A DNA stretch of 64,000 nucleotides from Macrotrachela quadricornifera (GCA_022393335.1 JAJEKB010021016.1:339513-403512); one strand, 5' to 3'; positions 49,615 through 61,975 are shown, counted from the first letter of the stretch. Notes: a model not told the origin generated them from the sequence alone. A program made the numbers and translations.

Positions 49615-51049
49615 TTCAATTTATTGAAAATTATTTAATAAAAAATATAAGAAGAAAAATTAAAAATTGTTAGAAAATATTCTTTTACTTTGTCTTATTT
49701 ATAATAATGTATGCTCTTAATAATTGTTTCTTTGCATAGTACACTGTATTTTCTCATGGCGTATTAGCATCTACTATCGCAGGTGGCGCGACCCAATAAT
49801 TGAAAGTTTTGCTATTTTTTTCCAAAATTATCCAATCGAACTATGTTTTTCTCGAAAAAAATATAAGGCAAAATCAAAAACTTTTCACCTATGAAATTAC
49901 AGGTGACCTAAAAAATGTCTGATTTTGCCTTTTAGAGATATATTATAATATTTCTTACAAGATTAAAAAGTAAACTAGTGTGTTTTTCGTTGAGTAAAAT
50001 ATTTCTGATTCGAAAAAACTTAATGAAACAAGAAATAGCACATACTCTGTCCGGAGAAAATATGATAGTATCTCCCAATGCTCGTCAGACCAAAACGTCC
50101 CGGTATCCATTATTCTTCTTGCTGTTGTTTTGGACACACTATCTTGTGAAAATTTTTTTTACATTCATATCACTAATTTACCTACAAACATACAAAATCG
50201 CATTTGATCATCACTCTCGATCGAACCTGTTTTCCTACTAAATTGTATAAAAGACACAATTATTTTATTCAAATTTCAAACTTCTCAAAAGCCATCGAAA
50301 TATCAAATAGTCGATGGCAGTAAATCCATAATTTCAATTATTCATCGTTTTTTCGATCGCTGAAAATATTGATATTCGATTTCGAAAAAATTACTATGAA
50401 TCAATCATATATGCATAAGACTTTTCAAAAAAATTTGAATTTACAATATCGATTTCGAAATAAAGTATGTTTATAATTTTTTTCGTTTATATTACAATAA
50501 TTTGCCATACAGAATAATGTCACCACTCAAATCTTTAAATAAAAGTATATTCATTCATTTCAGTCAATAATAAGAGACCCTGAATAAATGAAAAAGAATT
50601 AAGTTTGTAAGCATAAAATTGCATAAATTATCGATGTAGAGGACGATAAAAATTGAGATTTCTCATAAAAAAATTGCCAATATAATCGAAAAAAAAATCA
50701 ACAATTAATCGTCAGATTCAAGTACGTGAGTTAGTAAATCACTTTACGTAAATGAAAATAAATGAAACCTTATAATCACTTTCTCTATAAAATAGTTTTA
50801 TTTTTTCTTCTGCAATATACTTGCCTAATGTATTCATCCAAGCGATTGATTGTTATTTTTATATAAAAAACCGATACGTACATATTTAGTCAATAAATTT
50901 TTAACTTTGCTGCTTACTGTAGATATTCTGATAGTTAAACGACTAATAATAGACATAAAACTTGACAAGATAATTATTGATAAAAGTTAATGAATAATTT
51001 AAACTTTCTTATATATTTATTTGTTCTTTTCCTTATGAAAGAATATTGA
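49615..51049. other. Upstream region of the surface-protein gene
   Basis: No gene recognised. A block at 50774-50870, starting ataatcactttctctataaa, recurs at the right window edge (63917 onward) and includes a TATA-like tataaaata about 265 bp before the ATG. Confidence 0.4.
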
Positions 51050-53731
51050 ATGTTTTACAAAATGAATAACAATAATCAAATCATTAATTGTTTTTTAATT
51101 CTATTATTAATTATTTACATAAATGGTACTTTTAATCCCAATGTAAATGATTATAATGCATATGGTTTAAAAATTGCTATGAATGAACTTATTCTTGTTG
51201 AAGCAAAAAATGAAAATTCTTCACCATCGTTTCTTATTCAATTTGCACCTTACAATAATACTCATTCATCATTAGAATGTCTTATTAATCATCCTGATAC
51301 AGTTGATCATTATATTTATAGTGTTGCACTTGCTCAAAATCAAACACAATTTTTTTTTGCTGGAGAATTAATGAATGAAAAAAATGGAACATTTATAGGT
51401 GTAGCAAAATATAATAGTAGTTCTTTAACATGTGATACAAGTTTTTCTTATTTTCTACAATATATTACTAACTATGAACATCAAGAATATTATGTAATTG
51501 GTATTGAACCAAAAGGTCGTTTTGCTTATGGTTTTTCAAACGAATTTCTTTGTATATTTGATTCACAAAATCTAACTTCGTTCAAATTGTGGAATGGAAA
51601 TTTAACATGGCCAGATAATTCATTTATGCCTCATGCAGTTCAATTAACAGATCATTTTGGTATTATTGCTGGATTTATTCGCAATCCTATAGATTCAATA
51701 GCAATATATATTCCAATAATATATTTAATTAATTTTAATTTATCTAATAATTATCCAATTGTTGTTGATGAAAATAAACCTAATTCCACATTGGGTTCAT
51801 GGCAAGATATGTTGACTAATTCTGATGCTGATATTTATTCAGCTAAATATGATATGTCTATTAGTATAAATAAAAATGGAAAGATTTTAGTTGGAATGCA
51901 ATTTGTTAATCGAGTTCTTTTATTTTCTGTCGATATAACACAACCAATTAAATTAAATTTTATTAATAGAAATACGAAAGAAAGAACAATAGGAAATGGA
52001 AAAGGTGTAGCATGGTTAGATAATGGAATAGCTGCTGTTTTAGTTAATGTATATTCACTTACTTATCAATGGTCATCTTCACAAATCTATTTTTATGATA
52101 TTCAAAATTATCAACTTAATACAAATAGTACACCATTAGCAGCTTTTCCTAATAATCACCAACTATTACCATTAAGTTTTAGTTCAATATTATTAAATAT
52201 AATATCATCTCCATCATCATTAGCTATACTTGATAGTCAAGGAAATATTCTTATTTTAAATCCAACACTACCTGGATTTTATCCATTTGTTGAAGATATT
52301 GGATCAATGCCAATATTTACTTCACCAAAATCATGCTTACCAGGTACATATAAAAATCAAACTAATATGTTTGATTGTATTCCTTGTCCAAATGGTACAA
52401 AAAATCCAGGTAATTCAAATATACAATGTATTCCATGTGCATCAAAATCATTTTGTTCACTTGGTTCTGTTAGTGAAATATCTCAATCAGCATTAGAAAC
52501 AACAAGACAAGTTTTAGCATATCCACAATCATCAGAAAGTACTATGTTTGATGAAATTCTTCTTCAAAATATGTTTCACATTGAATTAGGTCATTGTTTA
52601 CTTGTATCACCTTTATTTTGGACATTAATTGTTGCAAGTTTAGCTATTATTATGATTATTATAATAGGTATATTAAATAATTGTATTAATACTCCTGAAA
52701 GCAAAAAAATAAGTCAACGATTAAAATATATATTTCGTCATACAGATTTAATTGGTGAAGGTGAATTATGGATTGGTGGTTTAGCATCATTTTGTATTAT
52801 AATATTAGTTAGTTTTGCATGTTCATTTAGTATTCATTATTCAAAACAATATCCAATTGAAAAAGTATCAGATTCATATTTTGCATGTGATTTATCATTG
52901 AGAAATGCAAAATTTCAAACAAATATACAATCATCATCTATACCTATTACAGATGCTGAACAAAAAATGTTTAATTTATTAAATAATCAAAGGTTCTATT
53001 TAAATATAGATTTGATAAATACATTAATTAATTGTGATGTTATATCACTTCAAGCTTTATTTGGATCACAATGGTCTTCTGCTCGATGGTTAAATTGTAC
53101 TAATCATAATTCAATTTTATCTTTATCTATTTCACTTCCTTATCAACATATATCTGTACAAGTAAATATAGCTGATACACAAATGATTAGTGCATTACGT
53201 ATTGGTCTATACGGAAATGGAGAAGAAAGTGAACATTATAATTTAAGAGAATTAAATTTTTATCAAGCATTCTTTAAATATGAACATATTTTAACACAAT
53301 ATCTACCTATTACTCTTGAAATAACAAAAGTGATTAATGAAACATTACCAATGGATGATGAAGAATCAGATTATGGTGGAATTTTTATTCCAACATTTAA
53401 TACAGATCCAAACAGTTTGTTTCTATCAAAAGATCAATATGTTCTTTCAACATCAACAGCAACAACACTAATAGTTACTATTAGTGAAACTCCATATTAT
53501 GTGAAAAATTTACAACAACCAATAGCTAAACATTCAGAAATTATTTTTAATACTCTTTTGTTTACCGGTGTTTGTTTAGAAATATTTGGATTAGTATTTT
53601 TATTACATATACTTATTCTCAAACCATTATGCAGTGCAGTTATTTCTCGTTTTTTTTCAAAGAAAAACGAAAAGAAATCGAACAGAATGAATAATGATGA
53701 AGAGTTACATCGTGTAGCATCTATTTTTTGA
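51050..53731 (+). CDS. Large three-TM surface protein with Cys-rich ephrin-receptor-like module
   Basis: A single uninterrupted frame of 893 codons. The second Met (51062, MNNNNQIINCFLILLLIIY) gives the better signal peptide. The ectodomain to about residue 425 has short recurring strands suggestive of a beta-propeller. Residues about 428-472 carry a GCC2/GCC3 (ephrin-receptor-like) Cys pattern: SCLPGTYKNQTNMFDCIPCP then IQCIPCASKSFC. TM segments lie at about 518-544, 575-598 and 829-859. The short loop between TM1 and TM2 is basic, and the stretch 600-828 between TM2 and TM3 is a second extracellular domain (with RIGLYGNGEESEHYNLRELN). The cytosolic tail is basic (KKNEKKSNRMNNDEE). The topology is inferred. 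I know no function; a divergent family of such receptors in bdelloids is likely. The frame is intact and codon use is AT-rich like the polycystin exons. Confidence 0.75.
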   Translation: MFYKMNNNNQIINCFLILLLIIYINGTFNPNVNDYNAYGLKIAMNELILVEAKNENSSPSFLIQFAPYNNTHSSLECLINHPDTVDHYIYSVALAQNQTQFFFAGELMNEKNGTFIGVAKYNSSSLTCDTSFSYFLQYITNYEHQEYYVIGIEPKGRFAYGFSNEFLCIFDSQNLTSFKLWNGNLTWPDNSFMPHAVQLTDHFGIIAGFIRNPIDSIAIYIPIIYLINFNLSNNYPIVVDENKPNSTLGSWQDMLTNSDADIYSAKYDMSISINKNGKILVGMQFVNRVLLFSVDITQPIKLNFINRNTKERTIGNGKGVAWLDNGIAAVLVNVYSLTYQWSSSQIYFYDIQNYQLNTNSTPLAAFPNNHQLLPLSFSSILLNIISSPSSLAILDSQGNILILNPTLPGFYPFVEDIGSMPIFTSPKSCLPGTYKNQTNMFDCIPCPNGTKNPGNSNIQCIPCASKSFCSLGSVSEISQSALETTRQVLAYPQSSESTMFDEILLQNMFHIELGHCLLVSPLFWTLIVASLAIIMIIIIGILNNCINTPESKKISQRLKYIFRHTDLIGEGELWIGGLASFCIIILVSFACSFSIHYSKQYPIEKVSDSYFACDLSLRNAKFQTNIQSSSIPITDAEQKMFNLLNNQRFYLNIDLINTLINCDVISLQALFGSQWSSARWLNCTNHNSILSLSISLPYQHISVQVNIADTQMISALRIGLYGNGEESEHYNLRELNFYQAFFKYEHILTQYLPITLEITKVINETLPMDDEESDYGGIFIPTFNTDPNSLFLSKDQYVLSTSTATTLIVTISETPYYVKNLQQPIAKHSEIIFNTLLFTGVCLEIFGLVFLLHILILKPLCSAVISRFFSKKNEKKSNRMNNDEELHRVASIF

Positions 53732-54019
53732 AAGTTCTGTCGTCTTTTTTACCTGAAAATTATCTTGTTATTTTAAATTTAACATTTATAAAAACTATGT
53801 TGCTATAAAATGAAATTTCCAATGTTTGCTTATATTAACGCTTTCATAACGACGTGAGCCACCGGCGGCTCACAGCATATTTTGTGATCCGCGAACTTAC
53901 GCTTCGTTTGGCTGGTTAAACGTTCTCTTGAGCCATGTTTCAGATTCTTGAATGATACAGCAAGACGTATAGATCGCACAAGACTTTCACAAAACTAGCA
54001 TCGTCATACCGCCTAGGTC
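53732..54019. other. 3' flank, nothing recognised
   Basis: It contains a short GC-rich palindrome-like gagccaccggcggctcac near 53856 and no gene. Confidence 0.4.
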
Positions 54020-54391
54020 TTAACATTTTTTGTAAATCAAATATACCTTGCTTTCCCTGATTGTAATCAAGGACAACTCGTTGCTTTATGTCCAAAAGGT
54101 CATCAAAATGATTTAGTCGGTGTAGTGGAGCTATTTTTCACGTGTAATAATAAAAGTTATGCTTTAATCCACAGTTATCGTGTGAAACATTTATTTATAG
54201 ATATTTTTCTCTCTTCTGATTATCATACCGTTTTACTGAAAGCATTAAATATATGTTTTTATGTACTTCATCATACTTCCACTTTTTGTGATACTATAGC
54301 AATCGATAGTATATCAAATGTGTGTATTGTATTTACTTTAGATGATTATCTTGTAGTAACGCTTCTTTCAGTCTCGTACAAACATGACTAG
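54020..54391 (+). pseudogene. Coding fragment upstream of the mariner insertion
   Basis: A frame of about 115 codons reads AFPDCNQGQLVALCPKGHQN, then GVVELFFTCNNKSYALIHSY, ending FTLDDYLVVTLLSVSYKHD before a stop at 54391. It has protein-like composition but no start, and I do not recognise a named family. It may be the 5' part of the same decayed gene as 56033-57733, with the mariner between them. Confidence 0.35.
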
Positions 54392-54767
54392 ACTATTCTT
54401 TTAAATAAAATTTTAAATAAGTAATTTTTATCCATTTTAATTAGTGATAGAGTAACACTCCATCAGTACGAAATAGCGTATAATATATATTATGCGTAAT
54501 TTTATACAGAAAAGAAAGAAAAAAGAATATGTAAATCTCTCGCTATATTTTAGTCCGTTATATTTTATTTTTCTTTCCTTTTCTACTTATTATTTCATGA
54601 ATATATGCCTATAAGAGTTGCCAGCGACTTTATTTTGTACATTTGATTGAGAGAGAAAAGGGTCTAAATAGATATTATCCAATAGTATTTTTTCTTTATT
54701 TTTAATGCAGTATATACATAAGTTGTCTCTTCGTATTTTTGTTCATTTTTATTCACATCAACATATA

Positions 54768-56009
54768 TTGGCTTGTTAAGAAATTTTTGTCGTTTTTTTT
54801 GCTAAATTTATTTTTATTTTTTCAATACAAAGAATACAACTAGCTTTTAACGATATATGCTCCATCACTATCTATGACTTGTCGCCAACGCTCTGGTAGA
54901 GAAAGGATCCCACTTTCGTAAAAGTCCTGCGACTTTTGGTCAAAGAAGTCGAGAAGTCCCATTTCTAGATCGTATTCGTCGTCGAACTTTTTCTCCTTCA
55001 GATAGTTAGAAAGAGAACGGAACAAGTGGTAGTCTGTAGGAGCCAAGTCTGGAGAATAAGGTGGATGTGGAACCGTAATCCATCCAAGCTCCAGTAATTT
55101 TTCACGAGTTAATTTTGCAACATGAGGTCTGGCATTGTCATGCAAAAAATAAATTTTATCCTGTTTTCCCTGAAGTTTGGCTGCAACTCGGTCTAGTTGC
55201 TGGCAATAGAAGTCAGCAGTGATAGTGCGATTAGGTGGAAGAAGTTCCCAGTGAATAATTCCTCTTACTCCCTACCAAACGCTCAGCATAATCTTCTTTT
55301 GGTTAGAGTCATGTTTGGGTGTTGCTACACCTTTTTGTCCAGCTGCCAGCCACTGCCGCTTACGTGTATGGTTAACATATAACACCCACTTTTCATCGCC
55401 AGTAATAAGATTATTAAGCCATTGGTAGTTGCCGTGAGATGTCATTAATTCCATACAAGCATCAACTCTGTGTTGGAGCTGATGCGGTGACAAATCATGT
55501 GGTATCCAAACTCCATATTTGCACGTTTTGCCTAATTCGTGCAGATGTGTTGCCACTGTAACATGAGAGCACCCAAGGTGCTCTGCTAAACAACGTGTAG
55601 TTAATCTAGGATCATTTTCGATAAGTTCCTTTAAGCGATCGATATCCACCTCGAGTGGTCTTCCAGTATGAGGTAAATCATCGAGTTCAAAGTTACCGTT
55701 GTTGAACTGATTGAACCAACGTTGCGTTGTACGAATGGAGAGTGCATTCGTTCCCATCGTATAGCATATGTTACTTGTTGCTTCTCCTGTTTTGTGGCCC
55801 AGACGAAATTCGTGAAGCAAAAGAAGTCGAAGCTCTCTACGAGATATATGCAATTCTAGTTCGCTATCAGCGTGTTTATCCATAGTTTTATTGTGGTTCG
55901 AGAGATATTTACACCGCCTTTATATACCCTTAATATGGAAATTTCTAGAACTTTCTGAACTGTTCTGGGAAAATACGAAAAAAACGACAAAAATTTCTTA
56001 ACAAGCCAA
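54768..56009 (-). mobile_element. Full-length mariner element
   Basis: The 1242-bp element has inverted ends of about 32 bp (ttggcttgttaagaaatttt and complement), flanked by TA on each side (54766-54767 and 56010-56011). It contains one transposase frame with a single stop codon. Confidence 0.95.
54840..55883 (-). pseudogene. Mariner transposase with one in-frame TAG
   Basis: The 348-codon frame starts MDKHADSELELHISRRELRL. It contains the N-terminal HTH region (RTTQRWFNQF, then LPHTGRPLEV), a second HTH (LAEHLGCSHVTVATHLHELG), WIPHDLS (usual form WVPHxL) and the D,D34D catalytic triad: Asp163 (TGDEKWVLYV), Asp249 (HDNARPHVA) and Asp284 (YSPDLAPTDYHLF). Codon 204 (55272-55274) is TAG directly after MLSVW, where mariners usually have a second Trp. 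No other lesion was seen. This copy cannot make a full enzyme without readthrough, but the TIRs look mobilisable. Confidence 0.93.
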
Positions 56010-56032
56010 TAATAATGACAACACGTTGACAA

Positions 56033-57733
56033 GTGCTTTCTTGTCGAGTTTTTACGGCTACTTCATGTACACCACCATCAAGTCATTATTTACTTGTTTT
56101 TGAAGATACCAATTCATATCAAATAGTTGCATTATCAAGCCTTAAGCAAATCATTAATGATAGTGTGTTCGTAATGATCCGTAATAAACTTGTAAAAGCA
56201 AAATCAGTCTATTATGGTATAATTTCCATATTTTCTCTTATTCAATCACCACAAAAAAATATCGAATATAGGTTAATTAATTTCATTTTTTTTAGCCATT
56301 ATTTCATTATTTTAAGTTGTTTAACTCTTTCTTTTTACTCTAGCAACACGATATGATGATACTTTGAGAAATAATAAAAAAACATGTTTTTTATTTCTTC
56401 AACTAATCTTTCTTCTTTTTTGACAGGAAAATAATTCCAAACAGATTAGTTTATCATAGTAAAAAGTTTAATGCTTACCTGTTTGATATTAGCCTTTCGA
56501 TGCAATCTAATACTTTAACTAACATTTAAAAAATGCAATTTATATTATTTAATCTCACAGAAGAAGTTACATTCAGTGATGCCGAACAAAGAACATTTTT
56601 TGATTGTCGTAAACGACTTTAAAGACAGTCATTACGAGCAACATCCAAAAAGAAGAAGATACAAAGCAAAAGTTTAACAAGTCATTGTTCAAAAGATTTG
56701 AGTAAGTTGAAATAACATTATTATGTATTTTAATCTTCTATTTTTAGATGATCAAAACATAGAAATTGATGTAACTGAAAATATTTCAAATAATAATAAA
56801 ACCAAATCGAGAAATGAAATTAGTTTGTTTCTATCAATCGATACATTTTAAAATTAATTGTCGTTTCTTCTATGTTAAATTGTAATATTTTCGAAATTAT
56901 TAACAAACGAGTTAGTGAATTAAATAACAAATTAATATCCAATTCATCAAAGAATGATCAATAGATGCAACGGTTTTGGGTCAAAATGAATCGATTGGTT
57001 TCAACTGTTTATGTTGTTGTGAGTTATTTTTAGATAAGAATGTCTCACTGTTGTTCTATCATTTTCAAATTTAATCATAAGATAATGTCTTCTACCGATT
57101 AATGAATCATTTTGTATGAAATTTGAATTGGGTGTGTCATGAATAGTTGGTTTTTAAATCATTTTGCTGCAGGAAAGCATTTTATTTTATATGTTTTCTT
57201 TTGCAAAAAAAAGTCTTATTTTAGAATAACTATGCTCTTGAACCATTCGTTGATAAATGAGGTGAATATTTTCCACATGAATTGGTAAGTTTCTTTACGA
57301 ATATATATGAAAAAAAACCAGACTCTAAACTCTTTCGTGTTTATGTTCAGATGCTCAACAATATTAATTTACTCGATATTATAGCTACTGATTATGATGA
57401 TTATGCTCAACAAATTCTACGAGTTACTTTTACTACGCATGAATTAAAGAATTACATTCTACCACCAGGTAAACCACAATGCACATGTCAACCACTGGAT
57501 CAACAACGATTCCAGATTTTTATAGGTAAATAAACAATTTAGTTTTGTGATGCTTATGATAAGTTCTCGTTTTACATAGATACTATTCGTTATAAATCTA
57601 AACTGGATTCGATTAATTTTGGTCTATTTTACAAAAATTGTTACGACGAAAACTGACAGATGTTTTGATTGAAGAACGACGATGTGAATCTGTAAAAGAA
57701 GCTCAACATTCACGTAAGCAAATTGAAGCGTGA
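56033..57733 (+). pseudogene. Decayed BEN-domain gene
   Basis: Scattered exons: about 56045-56220 (SSHYLLVFEDTNSYQIVALS, a small beta-rich domain); about 56570-56705 (EEVTFSDAEQRTFFDCRKRL, then TAA, then a Lys/Ser-rich stretch); 57300-57530 (DYAQQILRVTFTTHELKNYI then LDQQRFQIF, resembling a BEN domain); about 57640-57733 (LTDVLIEERRCESVKEAQHS, stop). The in-frame TAA near 56620 and poor joins indicate decay. BEN domains bind DNA and act in chromatin repression; the assignment rests on the ELxxxxL...LDxxRF pattern only. Confidence 0.45.
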
Positions 57734-58039
57734 CAAACAGGTCAATCAAAATTTGATTTTTTTCTCATTTATTGTACTTTTATTTTTTGTCATGAAACAT
57801 TGTATTTTTATATATACGCTACGATAGTTGAAATTGATTTTTATTAGAATTCAAAAAAATTATTCAGACGATGGTAAAAGATTCAGAACTATCTGGTAAT
57901 ACCCTATGTAATTAAAATAATGCACAGTTAAATATGCCAGCGTATATGATAGTATACTATGGGCATGAGTCTTCGTATTTCGTCGTGTACGGCTGTTTAC
58001 GAGCATCGTAACGCTCGTCCTGGGTTGTTATAAATTTAC
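57734..58039. other. Intergenic, no gene seen
   Basis: AT-rich sequence. Nothing recognised. Confidence 0.4.
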
Positions 58040-58318
58040 TAAGGATTAAAGATTATTTGATGAAGTATGTGAACAATATGTTAAAAACGAATATAAAATC
58101 TTATCACAATTTCTTGAATATGAAATGAATTTTACTCGAATTAATAATGAAAAAATTGATTCATTATTCACATCATTTACCAATATGAATATTATAATGA
58201 TTTTATGTCAATTTCTATTCAACTTATTCTGGTGGATCAATTGTCTTCCATTAATAAATATGATTATAAATAGAATATTTCACGATAAATCAGTTAACTC
58301 TTTATTGATATTATCATA
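58040..58318 (+). pseudogene. Unrecognised coding fragment
   Basis: The frame contains RLFDEVCEQYVKNEYKILSQ, then FLEYEMNFTRINNEKIDSLF, a charged helical stretch followed by hydrophobic residues, and ends at 58318. It has no proper start context. Its position upstream of the X11/Mint relic may be coincidental. Confidence 0.3.
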
Positions 58319-58759
58319 AAATAACATAATATTATGTGAACTCCTATTAGCCATTCATATTCTTGATATTCTCTTTTCATGTATTCTCTTGTATGCGAAA
58401 AAATATGTGTAAATAAAGTTCTTTCTCTTTTAATATAAATCTTTATTACACATTTTTATTTGAATGTATTAGATGAAAACAATATTCAAATATTTTTAAT
58501 CAAATTCGTTTTCTAAATTAAAAAAATATTAAATATTCATTTTTTTTCTACTTTTGTAGTTTTCTGAAATAATTCATCATGAATCAAAAAATATTCCTAA
58601 TTATGGAATATCAAAACAGTATGGTAAGAGTTTTCAATATTGTTTTTTATTCCTAAAAAGTTTTTTATTTTTTATTTTATAAGCGTATTTTCTTTTTAAT
58701 TTGTTACTAGCTCTTAAAACATTACCTAGATTTTTTATTGTAAGATGTATGTTTTGCAT

Positions 58760-59775
58760 TGTCATTATCTTGGTTTAATACAATTACTTGTCGAAGGAAA
58801 TCAAATCCAACAAAAGCATCACGTATAATGCAAGCACAAAAGCCTATTGGACATATTCAATACCATAAGATGAAAGTCAATCATCCATTGAAGTTGATTT
58901 ATTTACATCAACTGAAAAAATTATGCTTTGAAATACTGATTTACAAGATATTCTTCTGGATTATTCATTAAGATCAATATCTTATATTGATTAATAACGA
59001 TTAACTTTAAAGAAGTTATGAAATCTAGTTCCGACTATGATGAAATGAACCCGATTGATTCTATATTTCTTTTAGATAATATTGGTGATCTTGTTGTATT
59101 AATGGCGAAACAACGTTATTTACAGCATACAGATGATAATGTTAATGGAAATGAAGATTCTAATGAAACAACTACACGACGAGTTGTAGCCATTAATCAG
59201 AAAATGATTTGTCATGTTTTCAAGTCGGATGAAGTAAGTTTTATTTGGAATTTCAGATAACATTCGATGTGAATTTTTTAAAGGTTTAATGAATTACTTG
59301 TTTGATTGGACAATCATTTCAAGATTGCATATGCTGAATTTTTAAAAGCAAATGATATTGATTATCAAGAAGTACTAAATTAACAAGGTGTTGGAAGTGA
59401 AGAATTAGATCGATTTTCAAAAGAAGAATGTCAAAGAAGAAATAATCTAGTTTTTTTTGTTTCATTAATACGACGACCAGATACTAAATATCAGATATAT
59501 CTTCTGAATCATCATCCTCAGTCTTTATATAAGATGTTCGTTTTTTAGCTTGGTTTTAGTGTCCAAAATGGCATCCTAAGTTATCTTTAATTTATACTTA
59601 ATATCAGTAATCCTTTTTCTTTTCTTCAGATATGTAGTCTACTTCGTGGTGGTATTGCTTAACGAGGTGGTGTAAGTGTTGGTCATAGAATTACGAAAAT
59701 AAATGGACACAGTATTGTTGCTACTTAACATGAAAAATAGTTAGTATGTTATCAAATTCAGTTGGTGAAGTAAAT
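58760..59775 (+). pseudogene. X11/Mint (APBA) adaptor pseudogene lacking PDZ1
   Basis: Broken frames spell the phosphotyrosine-binding domain of Mint/X11 proteins (HYLGLIQLLVEGN near 58775; NPTKASRIMQAQKPIGHIQ; EVDLFTSTEKIML; NIGDLVVLMAKQR; KMICHVFKSDE with a GTAAGT donor). The helical tail of that domain (EFLKANDIDYQEVLN, EELDRFSKEECQ) follows, then directly the start of the second PDZ domain (LIRRPDTKYQ, LGFSVQNGI) and its core (RGGVSVGHRITKINGHSIVA). At least one frameshift near 58800 and TAA/TAG codons in several places mark it as dead. The first PDZ domain is absent. Intact Mint proteins link amyloid-precursor-type receptors and Munc18 to trafficking. A functional parent copy should exist elsewhere. 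Confidence 0.75.
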
Positions 59776-59851
59776 AATTTGTTTAATATTTTCTAAGAAA
59801 TGATCTGCTTTTTTTAGTTTCAAATGTAAACAATGCTGACTCAATTACTTA

Positions 59852-60790
59852 GGGCAGTCCAAAAGTAGTGTCGGAGTGTCCTTTTCTCCCTTATAAATAG
59901 GTCTTGACAAAAAACTTTTTTTAGCAATCGATAGAGCGGAAAAAACTGCATCTTTCTATGCTATTTGATCACCATTCAAGTGATATTATACTAATAAAAT
60001 TTCGATAAGAACTTTTTTTGTGTAACTGCAACTGGTCGCAAAAGTGCATATTATAACTCGTACGTGTTTTCTTTGTTTGTTTTTCCATCATCTAATAGCT
60101 TTTATTAAAAAAACAAAATACATCACAAGATGTAGCGTGAAAAGCTCTATAATTTCCATACGACCACCTTTTTTTATACTCCCACTTTTTGTTTTCAAAA
60201 CAGACAAAACTTTGAGCGATCAAATTTTGGCTGTGCGAAAATTGGTAGCACAGTATTTTGCGTATTTTGAAAACCATCACAATAAGATTTACTGTGCAAA
60301 TAGTAGAGCTTTTCACGCTGCATCTTGTAGTACATCCCGCTTTTAATCAAACGTATCGGACGGTAAAAAATGAAAGAAGAAAGAAAAATTCTCTGTTTGG
60401 CATAGAAAAAAATGATTTTTTTTGCAACGGTGAAAACTGATCGCACAGAATTTTGAATTTTCAAAAGCAATAAATGCACAATTGAAATAAACTGTTCCTT
60501 GTAAATTGTAGAACTTTTCGCGCTGCATCTTGTGGTATATTTTGTTTTTTGATAAAACCTATTAGATGATGTAAATACGCACGAGTTATAATATGCACTG
60601 TTGCTACCAGTTGCAGTTACACAAAAAAAGTTCTTATCGAAATTTTATTAGTATAATATCACTTGAATGGTGATCAAATAGCATAGAAAGATGCAGTTTT
60701 TTTCGCTCTATCGATTGCTAAAAAAAGTTTTTTTTCAAGACCTATTTATAAGGGAGAAAAGGACACTCCGACACTACTTTTGGACTGCCC
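59852..60790. mobile_element. 939-bp TIR element with TA flanks
   Basis: Terminal inverted repeats of about 220 bp (gggcagtccaaaagtagtg, then gagtgtccttttctccctta, then gcatctttctatgctatttg) are flanked by TA (59850-59851 and 60791-60792). The interior has two inward-facing copies of a module with gagcttttcacgctgcatct. No transposase was seen. Open frames inside are reading of repeats. Confidence 0.85.
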
Positions 60791-60792
60791 TA

Positions 60793-61975
60793 AGTATATC
60801 GCCTATTAACTGAACAAGAAAATCCAACCTATATATATATGTCTTGTTGTTTATTTTATCAAAAATAATGTTAACTTTTTGTCTATCACACAACATAAGT
60901 ATATGTGGAGATGAATAGTTTGGCTGGAGACCCCAGCTTCTTTTCCATCGTTTTGCTTCTATAATATCTCAGAAAAACAAGATTTTTCACCAGTTATAGA
61001 ACTTGTACAATGCTGATGATTGGTCAAGTCCAAGAGGTCTACCCCTTGTCTAAAACTAAAATAATTTAAACCTTAAAAAAAACTGCTCGACCTGTCAAAA
61101 CTTGACGGCATCACGTTTTTTCACTTTTTTCCTTCAGTATCTGAATCTGTTTAAAAACAGATGAAATTGATATTTTCAGAAAAATACATAATCGAAGTAT
61201 CGTAGATATTATACAAGGTTCATCATGTCTTATTATTCTTTCCGCAATTTTTATGATTGAAATATAGACTGTGACAGAATCACCAAAAATAGACCGAGGA
61301 TGAGAGTGGTGTATAAAAAACTAAAATTTTTAGCTTAACTACAAGTTTGATACAAAACATTTTGACAAAGAATTTGTGGCTTAGACGACGATCTTTACAT
61401 AGAAAAAATAGTAATTCAAAATATACGACAGTTAGGCCTTACTGGTAAAAAAATTTGTCGTGACGGAATCCCGTTTTTAAAAACAATGCTATTTTTGTCA
61501 GCGTTCGCTTTCTGCAAAAAATTAGGGATAATTTCCTCAGATGATTAACTTGATAAAGATCGTGATAAAACAATTGACAAAAAACATTTTTCGAACTACG
61601 TTTTTGAATTTTTTTCAAAAGGAGGCTAACAATGATAAAACATCATTAAAGATGTTATTGTTGCGACCTCTTTATGGTGCCAGATTGACTAATCCAAGAG
61701 TCGACTCCGATCGGATCCGATAGGTGTTAAAAACCATATCTAAGTGGTGCTAAAATCACTGCTCAAAAAATTTGTAACAACTGACACTTTTCCGACGGAA
61801 TTCAACACAATTCTGTCACCAGAAATCCTATAGGATACTGTCGGATGGTCGGATCCGACATCGAAATTGTGCACCTAGGATGTATTTGAGTTAAGTCGCG
61901 AAATTTGCATTGGGACACAACAAGTAAATACCTACCTAATCTCTTTTTTTTAGTTAGACTTGATAATTCTCTATA
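60793..61975. other. Intergenic, no gene seen
   Basis: AT-rich sequence with a short tccgatcggatccgat/tcggatccgac palindromic cluster (61700-61865) that looks like a repeat fragment. Confidence 0.4.

Noticed and set aside
53850..53880. gagccaccggcggctcac palindrome as a regulatory site
   Set aside because: A single short palindrome downstream of a gene with no repeat elsewhere in the window; too little to support a function.
60044..60528. Cluster of overlapping frames on both strands
   Set aside because: They read the inverted internal modules of the 59852-60790 element.
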